This document shows, one piece after another, positions 16,667-24,128 of a stretch of 64,000 nucleotides of DNA. Numbering within the stretch: the stretch's first letter is position 1; each line of letters begins with the position of its first letter. The stretch lies in assembly GCF_003024715.1 (NCBI RefSeq), contig NZ_PYLO01000007.1:94925-158924 (forward strand), read 5' to 3'. Both the position numbers and the translations under genes were made by a program. The stretch comes from Clostridium fessum (lineage in GTDB: Bacteria; Bacillota; Clostridia; Lachnospirales; Lachnospiraceae). The notes below the pieces were generated by a model. It saw nothing but the letters and a program-made list of their open reading frames with translations, was not told the DNA's origin and ran no database searches.

Positions 16667-18031
16667 ATGGATGAGAAAATCTTATATCTGGATTGTGCGT
16701 CTGGAATCAGCGGAGATATGACGGTCGGCGCATTGTTAGATCTTGGAGCAAGCCGGGAAAAACTGGTACAGGCACTGGAAAGTTTGGGCGTGTCCGGGTA
16801 TCATCTGCATTTTGGGCGGACGAAGAAATGTGGAATCGATGCGTATGATTTCGATGTACATTTAGAGGAAGAAGAGCATCATCACGACCACGAACATCAT
16901 CACGATCACGAACATGGTCATGAGCACGAACATAGCCATGATGAGCACGACCATGAGCATCATCACAATCATGAACACACTCACGACCATGAGCACAGCC
17001 GTGATCACGCTCACACCCACGATCATATGCATCCCCACGTCCACCGCAACATCCATGACATTTTCGAGATCATCGATCGTCTGGATGCATCTGACCGTGT
17101 TAAAAACCTGGCGCGCCGGATGTTTGAGATTGTGGCGGAGGCAGAGTCCAAGGCACACGGAATCCCGGTCAGCGAGGTTCATTTCCATGAAGTCGGTGCA
17201 ATTGACTCGATTGTGGATGTTATCAGTGCGGCATTCTGCCTGGAGGATCTGGGAATCCACCGCGTGGTGATATCGCCGCTTTCCGAAGGTCATGGATTCG
17301 CACGCTGCCAGCACGGTTTAATGCCGGTTCCGGTTCCGGCGACGGCAAATATCGCAGCAGCACAGGGCTTGGAACTGACGCTTCGGGATGTCGAAGGAGA
17401 GATGGTAACGCCGACCGGCGCGGCGATCGCGGCGGCATTCCGGACAGAAGCGGCGCTTCCGAAGAAGTACCAGATCGAAAAGATCGGTATCGGCGCCGGA
17501 AATAAGGATTTCGCGCACGCGAATATCCTGCGGGCGATGCTTCTGACGGATAAAACGGTGGAAGTAGAAACCGGAAAAGACGGTCACGACGAGAGCTCCA
17601 TGTGGGTCATGGAGGCAAACCTGGACGACTGCACCGGCGAGGCGCTGGGATATGCGATGGAGGTGCTTCTGGAAGCGGGCGCCAGAGATGTGTGGTACAC
17701 ACCGGCATATATGAAGAAAAACCGTCCGGCGTATGTGCTTCATGTACTGACAACGGCAGAAAAACGAGAAGAATTAGAACAGCTTATATTCTCCTGTACG
17801 ACCACGATTGGTGTGCGCCGTTATCCAGTAGAGAGGACGATACTGCCACGGGAAGTAAAGGAGATCCAGACCCGTTACGGGGCAGCAAAGGTAAAAATCT
17901 GCAAGCGCGGCGGCGTGGATACGTGCTATCCGGAGTATGAGAGCGTGCGCGCGATCTGCCGGGAGACAGGGAAGCGCTTCATGGAAGTATTCCACGGAGT
18001 AATGGAAGACGGAAGTATTAGTTTACAGTAG
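16667..18031 (+). CDS. larC: Nickel insertion protein LarC with a long His-rich segment
   Basis: 454 residues. LarC inserts nickel into the pincer nucleotide in a CTP-dependent reaction. It begins with the hallmark LYLDCASGISGDMTVGALLDLG. Residues 71-130 contain about thirty histidines alternating with Asp/Glu, a likely nickel store or binding tail. VHFHEVGAIDSIVDV and TPTGAAIAAAF are further LarC signatures. In Lactiplantibacillus the gene is split and made by frameshifting; here one continuous frame covers both parts. The operon context supports the function. Confidence 0.94.
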   Translation: MDEKILYLDCASGISGDMTVGALLDLGASREKLVQALESLGVSGYHLHFGRTKKCGIDAYDFDVHLEEEEHHHDHEHHHDHEHGHEHEHSHDEHDHEHHHNHEHTHDHEHSRDHAHTHDHMHPHVHRNIHDIFEIIDRLDASDRVKNLARRMFEIVAEAESKAHGIPVSEVHFHEVGAIDSIVDVISAAFCLEDLGIHRVVISPLSEGHGFARCQHGLMPVPVPATANIAAAQGLELTLRDVEGEMVTPTGAAIAAAFRTEAALPKKYQIEKIGIGAGNKDFAHANILRAMLLTDKTVEVETGKDGHDESSMWVMEANLDDCTGEALGYAMEVLLEAGARDVWYTPAYMKKNRPAYVLHVLTTAEKREELEQLIFSCTTTIGVRRYPVERTILPREVKEIQTRYGAAKVKICKRGGVDTCYPEYESVRAICRETGKRFMEVFHGVMEDGSISLQ

Positions 18032-18098
18032 GCACTTTTGAGATTGAAAAACGGCACAGTGCATTCTCGTTAGATAATTAAGAGGAGAATCAAGAACC

Positions 18099-18953
18099 AT
18101 GGAAAATAAACCAATGATATCAGAGACAGAAAAAAGAGAAGCTTTAAAACAGTTCATGGCAGAAAAAGCGAAAGCACCGGTCTGTGTCGCCTTTTCGGGC
18201 GGTGTGGACAGCAGCCTGATTCTCAAGCTGGCGTGTGATACGGCGAAGAAGACGGGAATGCCGGTTTATGCCGTGACATTTCACACCATGCTGCACCCAG
18301 CCTGTGATCTGGAGATCGCGGAGCGGGTGGCAAAGGAGCTGGGCGCGATCCATAAAATTATCCAGGTCAATGAGATGGAGCTGGAAGCCATCCGGACGAA
18401 TCCGGTCAACCGCTGTTATATCTGCAAACACCACCTGTTCGCGACACTTCTGGATTTTGCAAAAGAAGAGGGGATTCCGTGCGTGATGGACGGAACCAAT
18501 GAGAGCGACCTGCATGTGTACCGCCCAGGTATCCAGGCACTCCGTGAGCTGGGTGTCGTCAGTCCACTTGCACAGTGCGGACTGGAGAAAAAGGATGTCA
18601 AGGCATTTGCAGCTGACTTAGGAATTTCCGTTGCATCCCGTCCGTCCATGCCATGTATGGCGACCCGCCTTCCATATGGAACTTCCTTTGACATGGAAGT
18701 TTTGAAGCGGATTGAGAAAGGCGAAGATTATCTTCGAAGCGTGTTTGGCGGAAATGTGCGCCTGCGCCTGCATGGCGATATTGTCCGGATCGAGGTGGAT
18801 GCGGATAAATTTGAAAAAGCGATTGCCGAGCGGGAGACGATCTGCAGGACATTAAAAGAAATGGGTTTTCTGTACATTACACTCGATCTGGAAAGTTTCC
18901 GGTCGGGAAGTATGGATATAGTGCAGAAACTCAACGCGCTGGCCGGGAAATGA
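18099..18953 (+). CDS. larE: ATP-dependent sulfur transferase LarE
   Basis: 284 residues of the PP-loop ATP pyrophosphatase superfamily. The loop FSGGVDSS is at 32-39. LarE adenylates the pincer precursor's carboxylates and replaces oxygen by sulfur. Cys186 in PSMPCMATRLPYG matches the position of the sacrificial cysteine region of the L. plantarum enzyme. Cys106 and Cys109 (RCYICK) are extra cysteines that could matter if this form uses an iron-sulfur cluster, as some LarE do. That is inference. Confidence 0.93.
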   Translation: MENKPMISETEKREALKQFMAEKAKAPVCVAFSGGVDSSLILKLACDTAKKTGMPVYAVTFHTMLHPACDLEIAERVAKELGAIHKIIQVNEMELEAIRTNPVNRCYICKHHLFATLLDFAKEEGIPCVMDGTNESDLHVYRPGIQALRELGVVSPLAQCGLEKKDVKAFAADLGISVASRPSMPCMATRLPYGTSFDMEVLKRIEKGEDYLRSVFGGNVRLRLHGDIVRIEVDADKFEKAIAERETICRTLKEMGFLYITLDLESFRSGSMDIVQKLNALAGK

Positions 18954-18975
18954 ATGTGAAGGAGATGGAAATCCC

Positions 18976-19674
18976 ATGCAAGAAGAATGTATTGTCTGTA
19001 AAGCACCTCTTATTTATCTGGAACAGGATGAATGGATGGAGTGCGAATTATGTCATAAAAAAGAATTGAGCAAGACCAGATGCCAGAACGGGCATTATGT
19101 TTGTAATGATTGTCATACGAAGGGACTGGACACCATTCTTTCCCTGTGTATAGACGAAACATCCAGAAATCCGATCGAGATTGTCCGGAAGATGATGGAT
19201 GCACCGTTTTGCCATATGCATGGACCGGAGCATCATGTCATGGTGGGAGCGGCGCTGCTTACTGCATATAAAAATGCGGGAGGTGCTATTAATCTGCGGG
19301 AATCTGTGATGGAAATGCTGAACCGTGGAAAAGCCGTTCCAGGAGGAACCTGCGGATTCTGGGGTGCCTGCGGAGCGGGAATCAGCGCAGGTATGTTTGT
19401 ATCTATCTTGTCTGGGGCGACGCCACTGACGGAGGAATCCTGGGGACTTTCGAATCAGATGACATCAAAAGCACTGGAAGCGATTTCGCACACCGGCGGT
19501 CCGAGGTGTTGTAAAAGAGATTCTTATCTGGCGATTCTGGCGGCGGTTGATTTTGTAAAAACGCATTTTGGAATCGAAATGGAATGCACAGAAGTCCATT
19601 GTACGCATTATGCTCAGAACAATCAGTGTATTGGCAAGCGCTGTCCATTTTGGCGATTTGATGATAGTATTTGA
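18976..19674 (+). CDS. DUF5714-type cysteine-rich protein
   Basis: 232 residues, no signal or membrane helix. The N-terminus looks like a zinc ribbon or rubredoxin-like knuckle (CIVC, CELC, CNDC pairs). The rest has GGTCGFWGACGAGISAGMF, GGPRCCKR and a cysteine-rich end (CTHYAQNNQC, GKRCPF). I recognise it as DUF5714; no activity is established. It follows larE by 22 bases with GGAG before the ATG and is the last gene before the terminator, suggesting a role tied to the nickel cofactor or an enzyme using it. Confidence 0.7.
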   Translation: MQEECIVCKAPLIYLEQDEWMECELCHKKELSKTRCQNGHYVCNDCHTKGLDTILSLCIDETSRNPIEIVRKMMDAPFCHMHGPEHHVMVGAALLTAYKNAGGAINLRESVMEMLNRGKAVPGGTCGFWGACGAGISAGMFVSILSGATPLTEESWGLSNQMTSKALEAISHTGGPRCCKRDSYLAILAAVDFVKTHFGIEMECTEVHCTHYAQNNQCIGKRCPFWRFDDSI

Positions 19675-19965
19675 CTATAAATGGATAAACGGAGATAATA
19701 AAGTTGCGATATAATTAGATTGTGCGGGATGAGATTGCAGTTTACATAATGTGTGAACTGTGATGAGAGAGCAATTTCTCGTGTAATAGGAAATTCCCTG
19801 GAATTCCCTATTACACAAAAAGGCACATCCTTTTTTACGTGGAAAAATCGGAATTTACAGGAAGTGTGACAAGAAAGCCAAAACGGTATACTGGGAAAAA
19901 AGATTAAGAAAAGAATAAAGAGCTGGTTTTAATTGTAAAATTTATGGGGAACTAACATCAGCTTA
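19675..19965. other. Intergenic stretch between the lar block and the metal-resistance operon
   Basis: Apart from the hairpins at 19781-19836 and the promoter at 19966, nothing coding is seen. Base composition becomes noticeably AT-richer from here on. Confidence 0.6.
19781..19836 (+). terminator. Terminator of the lar operon
   Basis: GTGTAATAGG (19781-19790) pairs with CCTATTACAC (19807-19816), with AATTCC/GGAATT inside. A second small stem, AAAAAGG/CCTTTTTT, follows and ends in six T. Confidence 0.7.
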
Positions 19966-19993
19966 TTGACATGAATTTAAAAATAAGTATAAT
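19966..19993 (+). promoter_or_regulatory. Promoter of the cadC-P-type ATPase operon
   Basis: TTGACA at 19966-19971 and TATAAT at 19988-19993, 16 bases apart. The -10 runs into the operator at 19992. Confidence 0.8.
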
Positions 19994-20021
19994 AATAGTT
20001 GAGTAATTGTTCAACTATTAT
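19992..20021. promoter_or_regulatory. ArsR/CadC-type operator
   Basis: ATAATAGTTGA (19992-20002) and TCAACTATTAT (20011-20021) are exact 11-bp reverse complements around an 8-base centre. Placement over the -10 and start region fits repression by the CadC-like protein and release by metal. Confidence 0.8.
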
Positions 20022-20038
20022 TATTTGGAGGTGAATAT

Positions 20039-20398
20039 ATGTCAAAATCGTCTTATATTTGTAATTGCGATGTAATTCATGAGGATATTGTGAATGATGT
20101 GAAATCCAAGATGCAGCCAAAAGATGATTATATCCAGTTGGCTTCTTTGTTTAAGCTATTTGGAGATGGAACTAGAGTACAAATCTTACACGCTCTAGAA
20201 CAGAGTGAGATGTGTGTATGTGATCTTGCAGTGCTACTGGGGGTAACAAAATCTGCAATTTCGCATCAGTTAAAGGCATTACGCCTAGCGAATCTGGTAA
20301 AATTCCGTAAAGAAGCACAGATAGTTTACTACTCGCTGGCAGATGATCATGTGAAAGAGATTATTGACAAGGGATTTGAGCATCTTTGGCAGAAATAA
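20039..20398 (+). CDS. cadC: CadC-type metal-sensing ArsR/SmtB repressor
   Basis: 119 residues. A winged helix with LFKLFGDGTRVQILHAL and the recognition helix SAISHQLKALR. The metal site of CadC proteins is visible: Cys pair in the N-terminal ICNCD (Cys8, Cys10) plus CVCDL in helix 3. These bind Cd, Pb or Zn and release DNA. GGAGG before the ATG. It heads an operon with the P-type ATPase 59 bases on. The operator at 19992 is its likely target. Confidence 0.9.
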   Translation: MSKSSYICNCDVIHEDIVNDVKSKMQPKDDYIQLASLFKLFGDGTRVQILHALEQSEMCVCDLAVLLGVTKSAISHQLKALRLANLVKFRKEAQIVYYSLADDHVKEIIDKGFEHLWQK

Positions 20399-20412
20399 TA
20401 TTTTTTAACATT

Positions 20413-20427
20413 ATAGTTGAGTAATTG
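20413..20427. promoter_or_regulatory. Second copy of the operator core ahead of the ATPase gene
   Basis: ATAGTTGAGTAATTG at 20413-20427 repeats the operator sequence at 19995-20009 exactly over 15 bases. The other half-site is only partly kept. It may be a secondary repressor site or a duplication relic. Confidence 0.5.
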
Positions 20428-20457
20428 AACAATTAAACAAATTATAAGGAGATTATC

Positions 20458-23043
20458 ATGAAACGCATATTTCTATTAAAAGGGTTGGACTGTCCAAATT
20501 GTTCCGCAAAAATTGAAAAAGAAGTCGGAGAGTTGGATGGAGTGCAATCCTCAGTGGTAAATCTGATGAAGCAGACGCTGACAATCAATGTTGCTCCAGC
20601 TGCCGCAAATACAATAGCCAGTCAGATTGAAACGATTGTCCACAGCCATGAGCCAGATGTGGAGGTTCAGGAAGAAACAATTATCCCCGTTACAAAGAGT
20701 TATTTGTTAAAGGGCTTGGACTGTCCGAACTGCTCCGCAAAAATTGAAAAAGAAGTCGGAGAATTGGATGGAGTACAATCCTCAGTTGTAAATTTGATGA
20801 AGCAGACGCTGACAATCAATGTTGCTCCAACTGCCGCAAATACAATAGCCAGTCAGATTGAAACGATTGTCCACAGCCATGAGCCAGATGTGGAGGTTCA
20901 GGAAGAAACAATTATCCCCGTTACAAAGAGTTATTTGTTAAAGGGCTTGGACTGTCCGAACTGCTCCGCAAAAATTGAAAAAGAAGTCGGAGAATTGGAT
21001 GGAGTACAATCTTCAGTTGTAAATTTGATGAAGCAGACGCTGACAATCAATGTTGCTCCAGTTGCCGCAAATACAATAGCCAGTCAGATTGAAACGATTG
21101 TCCACAGCCATGAGCCAGATGTAGAAGTTTCCGAAATTGCACAGGAATACTATATACCTGCAAAAAAACAGGATACCAATACATCCTATAACAATGAGGA
21201 TAAGAAGTTGACAGTTCGTTTAGCGACTGGTGCAGCAATCTATGCCATTGGTATGGCATTGACTGTTTTTGCGAAAGTGCCACTGCCTATCGAATTAGCT
21301 TTTCTCATTGTTTCTTATGTTATTCTTGGTGGAGATGTTGTATGGCAGGCTGTGAGGAACATTTCAAAGGGGCGTGTATTTGATGAACATTTTTTGATGA
21401 GTGTTTCTACGATTGGGGCTTTTGTCATTGGTGAATATCCAGAAGCAGTTGCTGTTATGCTATTCTATCAGGTAGGTGAATTTTTTCAGTCATTGGCTGT
21501 TAAGCGTTCCAGAAAATCTATATCAGACTTAATGGATATACGTCCGGATTGTGCTACAGTCAGAAGGAACGGAGAATTGATTACCATATCTCCTGAAAGT
21601 GTTGCCATTGGTGAGATTATTATTGTAAAGCCTGGTGAAAAAATCCCATTAGACGGTGTGGTATTGGATGGAGATTCTATGCTGGATACGAGTGCTTTAA
21701 CTGGAGAATCGGTTCCGAGAAGCGTTCATAAAGGAGACGAAGCACTTTCCGGTTGTATGAATCAGACGGGTGTTTTAACGATTAAGACAACGAAAGCATT
21801 TGGTGAATCTACTGCTTCAAAGATTATTGATCTTGTGGAGAATGCGTCCAGTAGAAAAGCACCAACAGAAAATTTCATTACTACATTTGCACGTTATTAC
21901 ACTCCTGTTGTTGTAATCTTAGCAGCTATTCTGGCAATTCTGCCACCAATCCTTCTTGGTGGAGGTTGGACAGAGTGGATTCGCAGAGGATTTGTTTTCC
22001 TTGTGGTATCTTGCCCATGTGCATTGGTCATTTCAATCCCGCTGACTTTCTTCGGAGGTATTGGTGCGGCATCTAAACGAGGTGTTCTTGTAAAAGGAAG
22101 TAATTATTTAGAGGCGCTTAATAATGTCAGCATTATTGTGTTCGATAAAACCGGAACACTTACAAAGGGTGTTTTCAATGTGACTGATATTCTGCCTGCA
22201 AATGGATTTTCAAAAGAACAGGTTCTGGAGTATGCGGTCCAGGCAGAGAGCTTTTCTAACCATCCTATTGCAAAATCCATTCTCTCTGCTTATGGAAAAG
22301 AAATTGACCAATCAGTTATCTCTGATTACAAGGAAATTTCCGGATATGGAATCAGTGCCATGGCAGGAAAGAAGAAAGTTTATGCTGGCAATACGAAACT
22401 TATGGATTCAGAGCATGTGGAGTACACAGCCTGTGAAAAAGTTGGTACAAAGGTTTATGTAGCAGTAGATGGTCAATATGCCGGATGTATTTTGATAACA
22501 GATGAAGTAAAGCCGGACAGCAAAAAAGCAATTTCTGATTTGAAACATATCGGTGTGGAAAAAACAGTCATGCTTACTGGTGATGATGAAAAAATTGGAA
22601 AGGCTGTTGCGGAAGAATTGCAGTTGGATGAATATTATGCACAACTGTTTCCTGATCAAAAAGTGGAAAAGGTTGAGCTTTTAGACAGTAAAAAGAGACA
22701 GGGAAGCAAATTAGCTTTTGTTGGTGATGGTATCAATGATGCTCCTGTCCTTGCTCGTGCGGATGTTGGTATCGCAATGGGTGGTCTTGGTTCAGATGCG
22801 GCCATTGAAGCTGCGGATGTGGTTCTGATGACAGATGAACCATCTAAGCTGGTGGATGCGATTGATGTGGCAAAAGCGACAAAGCAAATTGTCATGCAGA
22901 ATATAGTGATTGCCCTTGGAATTAAGAGTGTGTTCCTGATCCTTGGTGCTCTGGGTATAGCTGGAATGTGGGAAGCTGTATTTGGTGATGTAGGCGTTAC
23001 CATAATTGCCGTCTTGAACGCAATGAGGATTTTGAAAAAATAA
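20458..23043 (+). CDS. Zn/Cd/Pb-exporting P1B-type ATPase with three tandem HMA domains
   Basis: 861 residues. Three N-terminal heavy-metal-associated domains, each with GLDCPNC, are 77-residue near-identical repeats (residues 8-238). Then come membrane helices, the CPC ion site at Cys519-Pro-Cys521, the phosphorylation motif DKTGTLT with Asp563, TGDD and GDGINDAP. CPC plus control by a CadC protein points to divalent zinc, cadmium or lead export (ZntA/CadA type) rather than copper. Lengthened relative to the usual one or two HMA domains. Located in the cytoplasmic membrane. Confidence 0.93.
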   Translation: MKRIFLLKGLDCPNCSAKIEKEVGELDGVQSSVVNLMKQTLTINVAPAAANTIASQIETIVHSHEPDVEVQEETIIPVTKSYLLKGLDCPNCSAKIEKEVGELDGVQSSVVNLMKQTLTINVAPTAANTIASQIETIVHSHEPDVEVQEETIIPVTKSYLLKGLDCPNCSAKIEKEVGELDGVQSSVVNLMKQTLTINVAPVAANTIASQIETIVHSHEPDVEVSEIAQEYYIPAKKQDTNTSYNNEDKKLTVRLATGAAIYAIGMALTVFAKVPLPIELAFLIVSYVILGGDVVWQAVRNISKGRVFDEHFLMSVSTIGAFVIGEYPEAVAVMLFYQVGEFFQSLAVKRSRKSISDLMDIRPDCATVRRNGELITISPESVAIGEIIIVKPGEKIPLDGVVLDGDSMLDTSALTGESVPRSVHKGDEALSGCMNQTGVLTIKTTKAFGESTASKIIDLVENASSRKAPTENFITTFARYYTPVVVILAAILAILPPILLGGGWTEWIRRGFVFLVVSCPCALVISIPLTFFGGIGAASKRGVLVKGSNYLEALNNVSIIVFDKTGTLTKGVFNVTDILPANGFSKEQVLEYAVQAESFSNHPIAKSILSAYGKEIDQSVISDYKEISGYGISAMAGKKKVYAGNTKLMDSEHVEYTACEKVGTKVYVAVDGQYAGCILITDEVKPDSKKAISDLKHIGVEKTVMLTGDDEKIGKAVAEELQLDEYYAQLFPDQKVEKVELLDSKKRQGSKLAFVGDGINDAPVLARADVGIAMGGLGSDAAIEAADVVLMTDEPSKLVDAIDVAKATKQIVMQNIVIALGIKSVFLILGALGIAGMWEAVFGDVGVTIIAVLNAMRILKK
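20479..21171 (+). repeat. Three tandem 231-bp repeats encoding HMA domains
   Basis: Units 20479-20709, 20710-20940 and 20941-21171. Units 2 and 3 differ at only a handful of bases over most of their length; unit 1 differs mostly in its first 80 bases; the last few codons of unit 3 diverge. Near identity at silent sites means recent duplication or gene conversion. Confidence 0.92.
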
Positions 23044-23059
23044 GAAACGAGGTGGCAAT

Positions 23060-23578
23060 GTGAAACGGAAATTGATTCTGTTAGCAGTTACAATTGTTTT
23101 TCTTGCAGGTTTCGGTGCACTTTTGCACTCACCGCCCTCTATGATTGATGCAGTCACAGGAGCAACACCGAAGTCAAAAAAGGCGGCTCAAGCCTCCGCA
23201 CAGTTGGAAGGCTCTTATGTTCTCGGTATTAATATGATGTCAGATGGTCTCGACAACGAGAACACCCGGAATAAATTAAAAGAATTGGCACTGGACGATT
23301 CGGAAACAAATGAAACAGATCTCATGAAAACGGACATTAGTTTTCGGTTATATGTATCTGAGACGGATTATCCGCTTGTCAGTTATGCTAAGAAACTCTG
23401 TGACAGGTTGAAACAGGCCGGTTTCTCCGTAGATCTGAAAGAGTACAGTAACACAATGATGCTATCAAGAGTGGTAAGTGGAAAGTATGATGTATTCCTG
23501 GCATCGGATGATTTTATTGACGTTACAACGCTAACACAGATGGACTATATGATCATGGACAGCGAAGAAATGAGGTGA
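23060..23578 (+). CDS. Small exported protein with a flavinylation-like DxxTGAT motif
   Basis: 172 residues. One N-terminal hydrophobic segment (about 4-22) directs it to or across the membrane. Immediately after it, DAVTGAT at 30-36 matches the Dxx(S/T)GAT motif where ApbE attaches FMN to the last threonine, with TPKSKKA as in FMN-binding domains. The remainder does not look like a full FMN-binding domain; residues 105-155 recall a lobe of family-5 solute-binding proteins. It lies 16 bases after the ATPase and 10 before the cytochrome-like gene. An extracytosolic electron carrier is an inference. Confidence 0.6.
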   Translation: MKRKLILLAVTIVFLAGFGALLHSPPSMIDAVTGATPKSKKAAQASAQLEGSYVLGINMMSDGLDNENTRNKLKELALDDSETNETDLMKTDISFRLYVSETDYPLVSYAKKLCDRLKQAGFSVDLKEYSNTMMLSRVVSGKYDVFLASDDFIDVTTLTQMDYMIMDSEEMR

Positions 23579-23588
23579 GCGGGAATTT

Positions 23589-24128
23589 ATGAGAAAATGG
23601 AATACGATTTTGTCTGTTTTAATGCTTCTCATTTTTATGATTCATGGAATCATGGGCAGCTTTATGCTGAACGGAGTTGGAAGTAGCGCAGGGAAACTTC
23701 TTGCATGGATTGGTGTTGGTATTCTTGTTGTGCATACGGTGATTGGTGTCATCCTGACAGTTCAGAGTTTACAGACAGCGAAGCAATCTGAAAAAATGTA
23801 TCTGAAACAGAACGCCATATTCTGGGCGAGACGAGCCAGTGGGCTGGCAATGCTGATCCTGCTGTTCTTCCATATTGGCTTGTTTGGAAAGGTGCAGAAT
23901 GGGACATATATTTTGTTCCCTTTTACAACGGTAAAGATGGTAACTCAGCTTTTGTTCGTGGCGGCAATCTTTGTTCATATTTTTATCAATATCCGCCCAT
24001 TGCTCGTATCGCTGGGAATCATCAGTTATAAAGAACGAAGGGGTGATATTTATTTGATTCTTTCGGTGCTCCTTCTGTTTATAGCGGGCGCAGTTATTTT
24101 CTATTATATTGGGTGGCAATATCTATGA
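23589..24128 (+). CDS. Five-helix membrane protein, putative di-heme cytochrome b anchor
   Basis: 179 residues with predicted helices near 6-28, 36-58, 81-103, 115-137 and 154-176. The first four each carry one histidine (His19, His49, His95, His130), the ligand pattern of di-heme b anchors of succinate:quinone or quinol:fumarate reductases. The next two genes encode the matching flavin and iron-sulfur subunits, overlapping by four bases each. Heme binding and quinone use are inferred from this pattern and context. Confidence 0.6.
   Translation: MRKWNTILSVLMLLIFMIHGIMGSFMLNGVGSSAGKLLAWIGVGILVVHTVIGVILTVQSLQTAKQSEKMYLKQNAIFWARRASGLAMLILLFFHIGLFGKVQNGTYILFPFTTVKMVTQLLFVAAIFVHIFINIRPLLVSLGIISYKERRGDIYLILSVLLLFIAGAVIFYYIGWQYL

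Noticed and set aside
16862..17314. Minus-strand Met/Val-rich frame opposite larC
   Set aside because: It arises from reading the CAT/CAC histidine codons backwards as ATG/GTG; artefact of the His-rich segment.
20458..23043. Copper-exporting ATPase
   Set aside because: CPC with a CadC-type partner and CPNC domains is more consistent with Zn/Cd/Pb than with copper, and no CopY/CsoR regulator is present.
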